The notes beneath the pieces were generated by a model. It searched no databases and was not told the origin of the DNA. It worked only from the letters and a program-made list of their open reading frames with translations. Positions 8,479 to 17,683 of a DNA stretch of 64,000 bases are shown here, in pieces; within the stretch, counting starts at the first letter, position 1, and each line of letters starts with the position of its first letter. The position numbers were made by a program, and so were the translations under genes. The DNA lies in contig JAFLDB010000002.1 in assembly GCA_017302615.1 (NCBI GenBank), positions 186,001 to 250,000 of the forward strand. The letters are read 5' to 3'. Source of the DNA: Sphingomonadales bacterium. Its GTDB lineage: Bacteria; Pseudomonadota; Alphaproteobacteria; Sphingomonadales; Sphingomonadaceae.

Positions 8479-9693
8479 ATGCCTCGGTTCCTGATGGAGG
8501 AGCTGGACACCCGCCCCGCCCGCGTGCCAACGCGGACCGTGCTGATCTCGATTGCCGGGATCTGGCTGTGCTATCTGGCGTTGATAACCCTACGCAGCCT
8601 GCTGCTGGACCGGACCTACTTTGTCGAGATGCTGGGCCTGCGCAGCCTGGTCACCCTGGCCGGGATCGCGGTGACGGCGCTGGCCTGGCTGATCCTGCGC
8701 CTGTTCGACAATGCCAAGGTCGGGCTGAAGCTGGGCGTGGCCCTTGTGGTCATGCTGCCGGCGGCACTGGGCCTGGCCATGATCAACCGGCAGGTCTTTT
8801 CGGGACTCGACCAGAAGATCCTCAGCCAGCCACGCAATCCCAGCCAGGTCGAGATCCGTCACGATACGGCCGGCAATGTGCTGGTCGACGTGCCCGATCC
8901 GCCGCAGCTCACTCCGGACCAGTTGGCGGCCTTGCAGAAGAAGTTCGCCGAACAGGCGCTGTGGCGCCAGCTGACCGATATCGCGATCGGACGCTATTTC
9001 CTGCTGCTGGCCTGGGCCGCGCTCTATTACGCCATGGTCATGGCCGAGCAGGCTCGCGCGGCCGAGCGGCGCGAGGGCGAGTACCGCCGCGCGGCCAAGG
9101 CGGCCGAGCTGCGCTCGCTGCGCTACCAGGTGAACCCGCACTTCCTGTTCAACACCCTCAATTCACTTTCCGCCCTGGTCATGACCGGCAAGGGTCCGGC
9201 GGCTGAGAAAATGATCCAGTCGCTGTCCAGCTTCTACCGGCGCAGTTTGGCGGAAGACCCGACCGGGGATATCGGTCTCGATCAGGAAGTTGCGCTGCAG
9301 CGGGCCTATCTCGAGATCGAGGCCGCGCGTTTTCCCGACCGGCTGGTCACCCGATTCGCCATTCCGGCCGAGCTGGAAACGGCCAGCGTGCCGGGCATGA
9401 TCCTGCAACCACTGGTCGAAAACGCGGTCAAATATGCCGTCGCGCCTACCCGGCGGCCGGTTACCGTGACGATCGCCGCGCGCGAAGAGCATGGCCGGCT
9501 GGTGATCGAGGTCAGCGATGACGGCCCCGGTGCGCCGCACGGCGGGCGGGCCGGATTCGGGATCGGGCTGGCCAACGTTCGCGATCGTCTGGCGGCCCGC
9601 TATGGTGATGATGCCGCGCTGCTGGCCGGGCCGGGAGAAGAAGGGGGCTGGCGCGCCGTGCTGCGCCTGCCATTGGTGCGCGATGCCGGATAA
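8479..9693 (+). CDS. LytS/YehU-type sensor histidine kinase
   Basis: A 404-residue membrane kinase. The N-terminal half has several hydrophobic segments (around residues 15-110 and 170-190). The His_kinase domain holds LRYQVNPHFLFNTLNSLS with the phospho-acceptor His at about residue 221. The ATPase domain follows, with LQPLVENAVKYA (N box) and GFGIGLANVRDRL (G box). It overlaps the response regulator gene by 11 bases, so the two form a two-component system. The signal is unknown. Confidence 0.9.
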   Translation: MPRFLMEELDTRPARVPTRTVLISIAGIWLCYLALITLRSLLLDRTYFVEMLGLRSLVTLAGIAVTALAWLILRLFDNAKVGLKLGVALVVMLPAALGLAMINRQVFSGLDQKILSQPRNPSQVEIRHDTAGNVLVDVPDPPQLTPDQLAALQKKFAEQALWRQLTDIAIGRYFLLLAWAALYYAMVMAEQARAAERREGEYRRAAKAAELRSLRYQVNPHFLFNTLNSLSALVMTGKGPAAEKMIQSLSSFYRRSLAEDPTGDIGLDQEVALQRAYLEIEAARFPDRLVTRFAIPAELETASVPGMILQPLVENAVKYAVAPTRRPVTVTIAAREEHGRLVIEVSDDGPGAPHGGRAGFGIGLANVRDRLAARYGDDAALLAGPGEEGGWRAVLRLPLVRDAG

Positions 9694-10438
9694 TGCCCTC
9701 TCCAAGCCGCTGCGCACGCTGATCGTCGATGACGAGCCGCTCGCGCTGGAACGGATGGCGGTGATTTGCCGCGATCTGCCCGCGATCGAGGTAGCCGGTA
9801 CGGCCCAAGACGGAGCCGACGCGCTGCGGCAGATTGGTGCGCTGGCGCCCGATCTGGTCCTGCTCGACATGACCATGCCGGAACTCGATGGCCTGGCCGT
9901 GGCCCGGGCGCTGACCCGTCAGGACGATGCCCCGGCGGTGATCTTCGTCACGGCGCATGACAATTTCGCGGTCGAGGCCTTCGATCTGGAAGCAGTCGAT
10001 TATGTCCTGAAGCCGGTTACGCCCGAACGATTGGAGCGGGCCGTGGCCCGGGCGGTCGCCCGCCGCGGGCAGCGTGCCGCGGGCGGGGGCGATTGGCTCA
10101 GCGAGTTCTGGGTGCCCTACCGATCCGAGCTGCTCCGCATCTCGGCCGAAGACGTCGACCGGATCGATGCCGAGCGCGATTACGTGCGGCTGCATGTCGG
10201 CCAGAAGGATGGGACCAGCCGGTCCTACCTCCTGTTGCAGACCGTGTCCGGGCTTGAGGCGCGGCTGGATCCCGAGCGCTTCATTCGCCTTCACCGCTCC
10301 ACCATCTTGCGGCGCGACCGGATCAAGGGTCTGCGCCATGACGGCCTTGGCGTCTGGTCGGCCGAGCTCGAGGACGGCACTCTGGTCCGGATCGGCCGGA
10401 CCTATCTGGCCAAGGCCAAGGCGATGGCCGGGCGCTGA
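9683..10438 (+). CDS. LytTR-family response regulator
   Basis: A 251-residue regulator. The receiver domain spans residues 11-125, with acidic DDEP, phospho-acceptor Asp62 in LLDMTMPELDG, and the switch Lys in DYVLKPVTPERL. The LytTR DNA-binding domain covers about residues 145-250 (DVDRIDAERDYVRLH, then FIRLHRSTILRRDRI). The start at ATG 9683 lies inside the kinase 3' end. A second such pair is at 52713-54676. Confidence 0.92.
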   Translation: MPDNALSKPLRTLIVDDEPLALERMAVICRDLPAIEVAGTAQDGADALRQIGALAPDLVLLDMTMPELDGLAVARALTRQDDAPAVIFVTAHDNFAVEAFDLEAVDYVLKPVTPERLERAVARAVARRGQRAAGGGDWLSEFWVPYRSELLRISAEDVDRIDAERDYVRLHVGQKDGTSRSYLLLQTVSGLEARLDPERFIRLHRSTILRRDRIKGLRHDGLGVWSAELEDGTLVRIGRTYLAKAKAMAGR

Positions 10439-10477
10439 GCGCCGGCTTCAGCGACGGGGTGTCAGGGTCAAAAAAGA

Positions 10478-10503
10478 ACGGGCAGGCGTGTGCGCCTGCC
10501 CGT
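10478..10503 (-). terminator. Intrinsic terminator for urcA
   Basis: A perfect 11-bp stem with a TGTG loop is preceded on the + strand by a run of A residues (10470-10475), which reads as a U tract on the minus strand. It lies just downstream of the urcA stop. Confidence 0.8.
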
Positions 10504-10574
10504 CTGCCATTCAGCAGCAATAGGTTGGGCCCGGCTGCGGGGGACTGGTGCGCCCGGGCCCTTGGGTGCTGCCA

Positions 10575-10841
10575 TCAAGCCTTGAGGGCAGCGGAAACCT
10601 GGGCGCGGACGTCGGCCTTGCAGCGCATCAGCTGGCTGCGGTCCTCGAACCGGCTGGTGCCAGGGGCTTCGATCACACAGGCGCGGCGGGCGGCGCTCTC
10701 GATCCGGCGGTCCAACTCGGCCTGTCCGGCCGCGCTGTTGAGGTTGAGATCGGCATAGCGCACTTCGGCAGTACGGGCCTGGGCAGCAGTGGCGCCGCCC
10801 AGCAGGGCCAGGGCGACCATCGGGGTCAGAATGCGGGTCAT
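10575..10841 (-). CDS. UrcA family protein
   Basis: An 88-residue exported protein with a clear signal peptide (MTRILTPMVALALLGG, ending ATAAQA). The mature part has the UrcA pattern: VRYADLNLNSAAGQAELDRRIESAARRAC, with a second Cys before ADVRAQ. The pair of cysteines probably forms a disulfide. The family's function is unknown. Start ATG 10841 is preceded by an AGGAGAAG ribosome-binding site. Confidence 0.85.
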   Translation of the reverse strand: MTRILTPMVALALLGGATAAQARTAEVRYADLNLNSAAGQAELDRRIESAARRACVIEAPGTSRFEDRSQLMRCKADVRAQVSAALKA

Positions 10842-11087
10842 CGGGCTTCTCCTCTTCTCGCTTCTTCCGGCGCCTTTCGGGGGGGGACTGGGTGGCGCCA
10901 CGGACAGGGATAGGCCCGGCGCCAGCACAGGCCAGCCGCGCTCGATTTGCGACGCTGTGCGGGGGATGAAGGTGCCGATCACTCGACGAACCGCCAACCG
11001 GGCCGGACAAGTGAATTACTGATATAATACACCAAGCCGCGAATCGGGGGACTGGCGCAACGGCCGCATTGGGCTAAAAGCCCCGCC

Positions 11088-11342
11088 ATGGGGCTGTGGA
11101 TCGTCTTCCTGCTGGGCATCGGCAATTTTGCCGCGCACCGCGCGGTGCTGGAAAGCCGTCACCCGCTGCTGGCGGAGATCCCGTGGTTCTTTGGCCGGTT
11201 CAGTCTGGCGATCGAGTTCGCCATGCTGCTTGGGGCGATGCTGATGATTGCGGCAGGCTCGCTGACCTGGGCGCTGCTCTATGGCGGATACAGCCTGGTC
11301 AATCTCGGATCGGCCTGGCTGATCCTGACGCGGCGGATCTGA
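11088..11342 (+). CDS. Small two-helix membrane protein
   Basis: An 84-residue hydrophobic protein that I do not recognise. Two or three membrane segments are visible (residues 1-12, 42-58 and 60-80). Its stop shares one base with the start of the metallophosphoesterase (TGATG), so the two are coupled. A TATAAT hexamer at 11023-11028 could be the -10 element; no clear -35 is paired with it. Confidence 0.65.
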   Translation: MGLWIVFLLGIGNFAAHRAVLESRHPLLAEIPWFFGRFSLAIEFAMLLGAMLMIAAGSLTWALLYGGYSLVNLGSAWLILTRRI

Positions 11343-12088
11343 TGGCCGGGCCGCTTGTCCTGTTTCATGCCAGCGATCTCCACTTCGGTCAGGAAGACCG
11401 CGCGGCTCTGGCCTGGTTCATGGCCGAAGTGGAACGCGTACGGCCTGCCGCAGTACTGTGCACCGGCGATCTCACCATGCGCGGCACGGCCCGCGAATTC
11501 GCCCTGGCGCGGGCCTGGCTCAGCCGCCTTCCGGTTCCGGTGCTGATGGAACCGGGCAACCACGATGTGCCCTATTACTGGTTTCCGCTGCGCCGGATGA
11601 TCAGCCCCTATGCCCGGTTTCGCGCCCTTAAGCAGGCACTGGAAGGGCACCGCGCCCTGCCCGAAGTTGCCGTCGTGTCCCTTAAGACAGTCGCCCGGGC
11701 CCAGTTCCGGCTGAACTGGTCGAAAGGCCGGGTCCGCAATCGCGAGCTGGACGAAGCCCTGCACGAACTGGCGCACTATCAGGACCGGCCGCTCAGACTG
11801 GTTACCTGCCATCATCCGCTGATCGATGCCGATACCGAGAGTTCCGGTTCGACCCGGGGCGGCCGCCGCGCGCTGGCCGCGCTGGCCCGGGCCGGGGCCG
11901 ATGCGGTCCTCTCAGGCCATGTCCACGATGCCTTCGACCTGACGATCGAGGCGGAAGAGGGGCTGCCGATCCGGCTGATCGGCGCAGGTACGCTTTCGCA
12001 GCGGATCCGCACCACCCCGCCGGGCTACAACCGGCTCGAATGGGACCGGGAGGCGGGCTTGCGGGTCCTGCCGCAGACTATGGGCTGA
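11342..12088 (+). CDS. Calcineurin-like metallophosphoesterase
   Basis: A 248-residue cytoplasmic phosphoesterase. All the dimetal motifs appear in order: FHASDLHFG (D-x-H), LCTGDLTMRG (GD), EPGNHDVPYY (GNHD), VTCHHPL (H) and LSGHVHDAF (GH-x-H). The substrate is unknown. It ends four bases before the convergent HPP gene, with no terminator visible between them. Confidence 0.9.
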   Translation: MAGPLVLFHASDLHFGQEDRAALAWFMAEVERVRPAAVLCTGDLTMRGTAREFALARAWLSRLPVPVLMEPGNHDVPYYWFPLRRMISPYARFRALKQALEGHRALPEVAVVSLKTVARAQFRLNWSKGRVRNRELDEALHELAHYQDRPLRLVTCHHPLIDADTESSGSTRGGRRALAALARAGADAVLSGHVHDAFDLTIEAEEGLPIRLIGAGTLSQRIRTTPPGYNRLEWDREAGLRVLPQTMG

Positions 12089-12092
12089 CGGT

Positions 12093-12776
12093 TCAGCCCG
12101 GCGCGTTCGGTCCGCGCTTCAGCACTTCACGGATCAGCAAGTCCAGATCGTTCCGGTCAATCGCCAGCACTTCGTCCCAATCGTCCAGCACGGCATCAAG
12201 GTTGGCCGGATCATACTGACCCGCCTGCGACCCCGCGGCGAGGACGGGAGCCGGGCGGTGCGGATAGCTGTGCCCGGTCAGGCGGTGGAAGGCCAGCGCT
12301 GCCGCAATCAGCAGCACCGCGTTCACCGCGATCGGCAAGGCCAGCAGCCGCCAGCCGGCCTCTGCCACGCCGGGTCCGGCCATGGCGACAAGTGCGGCAG
12401 TGCCGCCAGCCGGCGGGTGCAGGCAGCTGAGCAGGCTCATTGCCGCAATCGCTGCGGCCACGGCCAGTCCAATGGCGAGGTCGGGGTCGGCAACCAGCCC
12501 CTGCAGTAACAGAGCGACAGCTCCGGCAACCATGTGCCCGCCGAGGACCGGCCATGGTTGCGAGAACGGGCTGGCGGGGACTGCGAACAGCAGCACGGTC
12601 GATGCACCCATCGGCGCGATCAGCCAGGGCAGGGCGGTACCATCGCCAATCAGCCAGTGCGAGACGACTGCCGCAAAGCTCAGTCCGATCACCCCGCCCA
12701 GCGCTCCGCGCAGCCATTCGACCCGCGCTGCCAGTCGGCCGTGGAACAGGTTGGAACTGACGGGATTGTGAGTCAT
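12093..12776 (-). CDS. HPP family integral membrane protein
   Basis: A 227-residue membrane protein with about four transmembrane segments in residues 25-170. The HPP motif itself is present in LSCLHPPAGGTAALVA, and the APMGASTVLLFAVP segment is also typical of the family. Some family members are linked to nitrite transport in plastids, but the bacterial role is unclear. A cytoplasmic C-terminal tail of about 55 residues is acidic. Start ATG 12776. Confidence 0.88.
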   Translation of the reverse strand: MTHNPVSSNLFHGRLAARVEWLRGALGGVIGLSFAAVVSHWLIGDGTALPWLIAPMGASTVLLFAVPASPFSQPWPVLGGHMVAGAVALLLQGLVADPDLAIGLAVAAAIAAMSLLSCLHPPAGGTAALVAMAGPGVAEAGWRLLALPIAVNAVLLIAAALAFHRLTGHSYPHRPAPVLAAGSQAGQYDPANLDAVLDDWDEVLAIDRNDLDLLIREVLKRGPNAPG

Positions 12777-12799
12777 CAGGCAGTCTGCCCCCGGAATGG

Positions 12800-12827
12800 A
12801 AAAGGGGCCGACCTTGCGGCCGACCCC
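12800..12827 (-). terminator. Intrinsic terminator after rpsI
   Basis: On the minus strand, a 10-bp stem with two G-U pairs is closed by a GCAA tetraloop and followed by TTTT. It sits 29 bases past the rpsI stop. Confidence 0.85.
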
Positions 12828-12855
12828 TCTTGCATTGGCAACCTTGCGGCCGGCC

Positions 12856-13350
12856 TTAGCGCTTCGAGAACTGGAAGCTGCGGCGGGCCTTGGCCCGGCC
12901 GTACTTCTTGCGCTCAACCACGCGGCTGTCGCGGGTCAGGAACCCGGCGGCCTTGACCGCGCCGCGCAGGGCGGGTTCGAACTTGGCCAGAGCCTGGGCA
13001 ATGCCGTGCTTTACGGCACCGGCCTGACCCGAAAGCCCGCCACCCTTGACGGTGGCGACGACATCGTACTGGCCGGCCCGGTCAGCGACCTGGAACGGCT
13101 GGTCAATCACCAGACGCAGGGTCGGACGGGCAAAGTACACTTCCTGATCGCGGCCGTTGACGGTGACCTTGCCCGAACCGGGCTTGATCCACACGCGAGC
13201 CACGGCGTCCTTGCGGCGGCCGGTAGCATAGGCACGGCCCTGGGCATCGACTTCCTTCTCGCGCAGCGGCGCGGTCGGTGCAGCCGGAGCGGCCGGAGTT
13301 TCGGCGATAGCGCCCAGATCGGCGAGATCGGTGACGGTTTCTTCGGACAT
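12856..13350 (-). CDS. rpsI: 30S ribosomal protein S9
   Basis: A 164-residue S9. The C-terminal core is canonical: [17 protein letters not shown], then [24 protein letters not shown] with the conserved terminal KR that reaches the P-site tRNA. An N-terminal extension of about 35 residues rich in Ala/Pro is present, as in many alphaproteobacteria. The start overlaps the rplM stop by one base (TAATG). Confidence 0.97.
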   Translation of the reverse strand: MSEETVTDLADLGAIAETPAAPAAPTAPLREKEVDAQGRAYATGRRKDAVARVWIKPGSGKVTVNGRDQEVYFARPTLRLVIDQPFQVADRAGQYDVVATVKGGGLSGQAGAVKHGIAQALAKFEPALRGAVKAAGFLTRDSRVVERKKYGRAKARRSFQFSKR

Positions 13351-13829
13351 TATGCGCCCACCTTGTTCTTGCGGTTCATGGCAGCAACGTCGAGCGGCTG
13401 GGGCTGGGTGCCACCATGCGGATGCTCGGTGCCGGCGTAGAGGTGCAGGGCGCGCATCTGCGCCCGGCCCAGCGGGCCGCGCGGAATCATGCGTTCCACG
13501 GCCTTTTCAAGCACGCGCTCGGGGAAGCGGCCGGCGAGAACCTTGTCCGCGGTCACTTCCTTGATACCGCCGGCATAGCCGGTGTGCTTGTAATAGGTCT
13601 GCTGCTTGAGCTTGTTGCCGGTGAACTTCACCTTGTCAGCGTTGATCACGACAACGTGATCGCCGCAATCGACATGCGGGGTGAAGCTCGGCTTGTGCTT
13701 GCCGCGCAGGAGGTTGGCGATGATCACCGCGAGGCGGCCGACCACCAGTCCGTCGGCATCGATCAGATGCCAGTTCTTTTCGACCTCGGCCGGCTTGATC
13801 GACCGGGTCTGCTTGCTGAGCGCCTTCAT
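13350..13829 (-). CDS. rplM: 50S ribosomal protein L13
   Basis: A 159-residue L13, the usual partner of S9. Motifs include [34 protein letters not shown] and [20 protein letters not shown]. It is the first gene of the rplM-rpsI operon. A TTGACT at 13914-13919 (minus strand) is the best -35 match upstream, but its -10 partner is poor. Confidence 0.97.
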   Translation of the reverse strand: MKALSKQTRSIKPAEVEKNWHLIDADGLVVGRLAVIIANLLRGKHKPSFTPHVDCGDHVVVINADKVKFTGNKLKQQTYYKHTGYAGGIKEVTADKVLAGRFPERVLEKAVERMIPRGPLGRAQMRALHLYAGTEHPHGGTQPQPLDVAAMNRKNKVGA

Positions 13830-13956
13830 GGCTGGATAATCCCTTGGCTGTTGCCGCGAATCCGGCCTGCCGGGCCCGCGGGAAGGCGGCCCAATGGGTC
13901 AATGGGCAGGCAAAGTCAAGGTTTCCGCGCCTTTGCGGAGAGGTAAAATAATACCG

Positions 13957-14694
13957 CTATCCGAGATCCGGTGTGACCGGGGCGATCGTCCATACCTCGC
14001 GCGAGACGCGCTCGGTACCAGCCAGGCGGGTAACCACCACCCGTTCGATCCGCTGGGGCAAGCCACCGGGCTGCAGGCCCTGCGCCCGGATGCGCACCTC
14101 TACCTCGCCCTGTCCGCCATCGGGCAGGGCCAGCTGGCGCCGCTCGATCCGTTCCGACGGCCCGGGGTTGAACAGGAACACCGGCCACCCGGCACCGCTA
14201 CCACCATTCGCGACCTGGCCCAGCAGGGCCCCGGTTTCGCGCCGTGCCTCGCTCGGGGCGGGCGCTTCGTCAATCACCTTTCGCGCACTGGCAAGGGCCT
14301 GCTGCCGGGTCTGCGGGTCAAGCCTGCCTGAGGTGCCCGAGCGAATCATTCCACGGCCGTCAAGGAACGCCGGGAACACCCCGGTGTCCGGCCGGGTGCG
14401 TTCAATCTCGGCCAGCCGGGCCAGAAACGGAGGCGCATCGACCGTGGCATCGATCAACGTTCCGTCAACCCGGAACCCGTCCCCATCGGGAGTGAAGCGG
14501 ATCTTGTAGCGGCGGGTCACCACCACCTGCTTGCCATCGGCCAGATCGCGGTAAAGCGTGCGGGTCAGCACCAGCGGCGCGCTGGGCGGCGCGAAGCGCA
14601 GCTGCACCTGCGCGGCGGCATCGGCCAGCGCCGAGGTGCCCAGCACCGGGACCAGCGCGGCGACGCCGGCGAGCAGGACCGCCCGGCCGCTCAT
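13957..14694 (-). CDS. Predicted secreted protein of unknown function
   Basis: A 245-residue protein with a signal peptide (VLLAGVAALVPVLGTSALADA). I do not recognise the rest. It is beta-rich in appearance, with no cysteines and no catalytic motif I can name. Its start overlaps the cutA stop by four bases, so it belongs to the ctaA-cutA transcription unit and may act in the envelope. Confidence 0.7.
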   Translation of the reverse strand: MSGRAVLLAGVAALVPVLGTSALADAAAQVQLRFAPPSAPLVLTRTLYRDLADGKQVVVTRRYKIRFTPDGDGFRVDGTLIDATVDAPPFLARLAEIERTRPDTGVFPAFLDGRGMIRSGTSGRLDPQTRQQALASARKVIDEAPAPSEARRETGALLGQVANGGSGAGWPVFLFNPGPSERIERRQLALPDGGQGEVEVRIRAQGLQPGGLPQRIERVVVTRLAGTERVSREVWTIAPVTPDLG

Positions 14695-15023
14695 CGCAGT
14701 TCACCGCCCAGCCAGGCCAGCACGGCAGGCGTGGCCGCATCGCAGCGCCAGCCGGAAATGGCCGGACAATCATAGGGATGCAGCTCTGCCAGGCGCGCGA
14801 CCGCGCGGTCCAGCCTGGCTGCGTCCGTCTTGAACAAGACCCCGAACTCCTCTGCCACGCCCCGTTCACCCTGCCAGATGAACAGGGAGCGGACGGGACC
14901 GAGGATATTCGCGCAGGCAACCAGCCGTTCGTCAAGCATTTCTACGGATATTGCCTCGGCAACGGATCCATCGGGGCAGGGGCACCAGATCAGTGCCGGA
15001 CCCGATAAATCCTTTTCCGTCAT
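14691..15023 (-). CDS. cutA: CutA divalent-cation tolerance family protein
   Basis: A 110-residue trimeric ferredoxin-fold protein of the CutA1 family. Family features are the LVACANILGPVRSLFIWQG segment, VLFKTDAARL and the LHPYDCPAIS motif. CutA1 has been linked to copper tolerance, but its molecular role remains debated. Both neighbours overlap it by four bases; the upstream one is heme A synthase, which serves a copper-containing oxidase. Confidence 0.88.
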   Translation of the reverse strand: MTEKDLSGPALIWCPCPDGSVAEAISVEMLDERLVACANILGPVRSLFIWQGERGVAEEFGVLFKTDAARLDRAVARLAELHPYDCPAISGWRCDAATPAVLAWLGGELR

Positions 15024-16066
15024 TGGCTTGAACGGCCCAGCCGGTGCGCACCCCAGACCGTTGCGGCAAGCAGCAGCGCGCCGGTCAATTGGTGCAGAGC
15101 GGCCAGCCAGATCGCCACACCACTGTAGACCGTGGCGATTCCCAGCAGGATCTGGATCCCGAAGGCGCTGTGAATCGCCACCGAGGCAGAGCGTTCGACC
15201 ACCCGCAGACGACGGGCAAGCAACACCAGCACCGCTACCACCAACCAGGCCCACCAGCGGTGGACAAAGTGTACCAGATAGGGGTCTGCGGTCAGGGCAT
15301 GGATCGCGCCCTGGCTCCAGTCGATCCCGGCGGGGAAAAAGCGGTCCTGCATCAGCGGCCACGAGCCCCAGTTGAACCATCCGCCCCCGGCGACCGGCCC
15401 GGCCCTGAGCCCGGCGACCAGCGCGCCATAGAACAGCTGCACTGCCAGTACGGCCACCGCCAGCAGCGGCAAACCGGCCAGCCGGGCCTTGCGCTCACCC
15501 CGGGCATGGCCGCGCAGGTCCAGCGCGGTCCAGACCAGCAGCCCCAGAGTGGTCAGCGCCAGCGACAGGTGGGTGGCGAGGCGCAGGTGGCTGACCTTGA
15601 CGTCGGCGGTCAGGCCGGACTTGACCATCCACCAGCCGACGAAGCCCTGCAGGCCGCCCAGCAGCAGCAGGCCGACGAGCCGGGCATGATAGCCCTGCGG
15701 GATCGCGCGCTTCATCCAGAACCAGGCCAGCGGCAGGCCATAGGCCAGGCCGATGATCCGGCCCAGCAGGCGGTGAAACCATTCCCAGAAGAAGATGTAC
15801 TTGAACCCGTCGAGCGTCATCCCGGCCGGGCCGGTCACTTCGATATATTGCGGGATCTGCTTGTAGGCCTCGAACTCGGCCTGCCACTGCGCCTCGGTCA
15901 AGGGCGGGATCGTGCCGGTCACGGGCTTCCATTCGGTGATCGAAAGGCCCGATTCGGTCAGACGGGTAATACCGCCGACCACGACCATCAGCGTGACCAG
16001 GCCGGCGACGGCAAGCAGCCAGCGCGCCAGGGCCAGCGGGCGGGGGGAACTGTCGGATCCGCTCAT
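15020..16066 (-). CDS. ctaA: Heme A synthase (COX15/CtaA)
   Basis: A 348-residue inner-membrane enzyme that oxidises heme O to heme A for cytochrome aa3. About eight transmembrane segments are visible. Conserved His-bearing stretches include EWFHRLLGRIIGLAYG, SHLRLATHLSLAL, VHFVHRWWAW and ALHQLTGALLL. The ITRLTESGLSITEWKPVTG segment is a family signature. The start at ATG 16066 gives MSGSDSSPRPLAL. It is the first gene of the run with cutA and the secreted protein. Confidence 0.95.
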   Translation of the reverse strand: MSGSDSSPRPLALARWLLAVAGLVTLMVVVGGITRLTESGLSITEWKPVTGTIPPLTEAQWQAEFEAYKQIPQYIEVTGPAGMTLDGFKYIFFWEWFHRLLGRIIGLAYGLPLAWFWMKRAIPQGYHARLVGLLLLGGLQGFVGWWMVKSGLTADVKVSHLRLATHLSLALTTLGLLVWTALDLRGHARGERKARLAGLPLLAVAVLAVQLFYGALVAGLRAGPVAGGGWFNWGSWPLMQDRFFPAGIDWSQGAIHALTADPYLVHFVHRWWAWLVVAVLVLLARRLRVVERSASVAIHSAFGIQILLGIATVYSGVAIWLAALHQLTGALLLAATVWGAHRLGRSSQ

Positions 16067-16161
16067 GAACCGGCGCTCTGCGACCGATGCGGACAAAGCG
16101 CAAGGGGCAATGGACCAAGAGACGTGTCCGCATGTCGGCTCTGGCCCAAGCCATCTTGCGC

Positions 16162-16181
16162 AATGGTATAATGTAACATAC
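16162..16181 (+). promoter_or_regulatory. Zur-like operator overlapping the merC -10 element
   Basis: AATGGTATAATGTAACATAC matches the enterobacterial Zur consensus core (AATGTTATAATATAACATTT) at 16 of 20 positions. It contains a TATAAT at 16167-16172 that can serve as the -10 box. It ends directly at the ATG of the MerC-domain gene, so a bound repressor would block this promoter. No Zur gene is in the window. Confidence 0.6.
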
Positions 16182-16565
16182 ATGGGCGACGCGATGCGCA
16201 ACGCCATGCTCCAGATTCGCGACCGGCTCGACCGGGTCGGCATCCTGCTTTCGGGGCTGTGCCTGCTGCACTGCCTCGCGGGCTTGCTGCTGGTTGCGGG
16301 CCTTGGCCTGGGCGGACAGGTGCTGTTCGCGCCGGAAATCCATCGCATCGGCCTCGGCCTCGCCATCGCGGTCGGCTCGGTCACGCTGGCGATGGGGGTG
16401 ATTCGCCACCGCGATCCGGTGCCGCTCCAGGTGGGCGCGGCCGGAATCGGGCTGATGACCGTGGCCCTGTTCGTCGGCCACGGCGTACCGGAAGCCGTCC
16501 TGACCATCCTCGGCGTCGCTCTGCTGGCCTGGGCGCACCTGCGCAACTTGCGCTGCGGCATCTGA
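16182..16565 (+). CDS. MerC-domain membrane protein
   Basis: A 127-residue integral membrane protein with four hydrophobic segments. It carries the MerC-type pair [11 protein letters not shown] (Cys-x3-His-Cys) in the first helix and a C-terminal LRCGI cysteine. MerC proteins import mercuric ion, but stand-alone versions outside mer operons may handle other metals. The Zur-like operator right upstream points to zinc. With the TATAAT at 16167 the transcript would be leaderless or nearly so from ATG 16182; ATG 16194 is an alternative start. Confidence 0.8.
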   Translation: MGDAMRNAMLQIRDRLDRVGILLSGLCLLHCLAGLLLVAGLGLGGQVLFAPEIHRIGLGLAIAVGSVTLAMGVIRHRDPVPLQVGAAGIGLMTVALFVGHGVPEAVLTILGVALLAWAHLRNLRCGI

Positions 16566-16582
16566 TCGCTATCTGGGCAGGC

Positions 16583-17581
16583 ATGACCGCCCAGCTTGCC
16601 ATCACTCTCAACGGTGAACCCCGCCGCGCCGCACCCGGCTCGATTGCCGACCTTGTCCGCAGTCTTGAACTCGATCCCGCCAAGGTCGCGGTGGAACGCA
16701 ATGGCGAGATCGTCCCACGCTCGACCCTGTCGGCCGTGCCGCTGGGCGAAGGCGACGTGCTGGAAATCGTCCACTTCGTCGGCGGCGGACAGGGCGCTGC
16801 GGGCGAAAGCGCCCGGGATACCTGGACTGTCGCGGGCCGCACCTTCCGGTCGCGGCTGATCGTCGGCACCGGCAAGTACAAGGATTTCGAGCAGAACGCC
16901 GCCGCGGTCGAGGCTTCGGGTGCGGAAATCGTCACGGTCGCGGTCCGCCGGGTCAATGTTTCGGACCCCAAGGCGCCGATGCTGACCGACTATATCGATC
17001 CGAAGAAGATCACCTACCTGCCCAACACCGCCGGCTGTTTCACCGCCGAAGACGCAATCCGCACCCTGCGGCTGGCGCGCGAGGCTGGCGGCTGGGATCT
17101 GGTCAAGCTGGAAGTGCTGGGCGAGGCGCGCACGCTCTACCCCAACATGGTCGAAACCATCCGCGCCTGCGAAGTGCTGGCCAAGGAAGGCTTCCTGCCG
17201 ATGGTCTACTGCACCGACGATCCGATCGCGGCCAAGCAGCTGGAAGATGCCGGGGCGGTGGCGGTCATGCCGCTGGGTGCGCCGATCGGCTCGGGCCTGG
17301 GGATCCAGAACCGGGTCACGATCCGCCTGATCGTCGAAGGGGCCAGCGTGCCGGTGCTGGTCGATGCCGGGGTCGGCACGGCCAGCGATGCCGCCGTGGC
17401 GATGGAACTGGGCTGCGACGGGGTGCTGATGAACACCGCCATTGCCGAAGCGAAAGACCCGCTGCGCATGGCCCGCGCGATGAAGCTGGCGGTCGAGGCC
17501 GGGCGCGAGGCTTACCTCGCCGGCCGCATGGCCACCCGCAAGTACGCTGATCCTTCCAGTCCGTTGGCCGGGCTGATCTGA
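16583..17581 (+). CDS. thiG: ThiS-ThiG fusion, thiazole synthase
   Basis: A 332-residue fusion. Residues 1-66 are the ubiquitin-like sulfur carrier ThiS, ending in the thiocarboxylate-accepting Gly-Gly (VHFVGGGQ). A short linker leads to ThiG from about residue 78, a TIM barrel with [14 protein letters not shown], the Schiff-base Lys in [20 protein letters not shown] and [14 protein letters not shown]. It makes the thiazole phosphate of thiamin. The ThiS Gly-Gly is internal rather than C-terminal, so its chemistry needs processing or a variant mechanism. Confidence 0.92.
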   Translation: MTAQLAITLNGEPRRAAPGSIADLVRSLELDPAKVAVERNGEIVPRSTLSAVPLGEGDVLEIVHFVGGGQGAAGESARDTWTVAGRTFRSRLIVGTGKYKDFEQNAAAVEASGAEIVTVAVRRVNVSDPKAPMLTDYIDPKKITYLPNTAGCFTAEDAIRTLRLAREAGGWDLVKLEVLGEARTLYPNMVETIRACEVLAKEGFLPMVYCTDDPIAAKQLEDAGAVAVMPLGAPIGSGLGIQNRVTIRLIVEGASVPVLVDAGVGTASDAAVAMELGCDGVLMNTAIAEAKDPLRMARAMKLAVEAGREAYLAGRMATRKYADPSSPLAGLI

Positions 17582-17683
17582 TCGCAGCCTGCCGGCGCTT
17601 TCCCTTTGTGGTTAACCGAATGGTTACCATATTCTGGTGATCCTTGCCCCGACCAGACACCTGATCACACCGGGGCAAGAACC

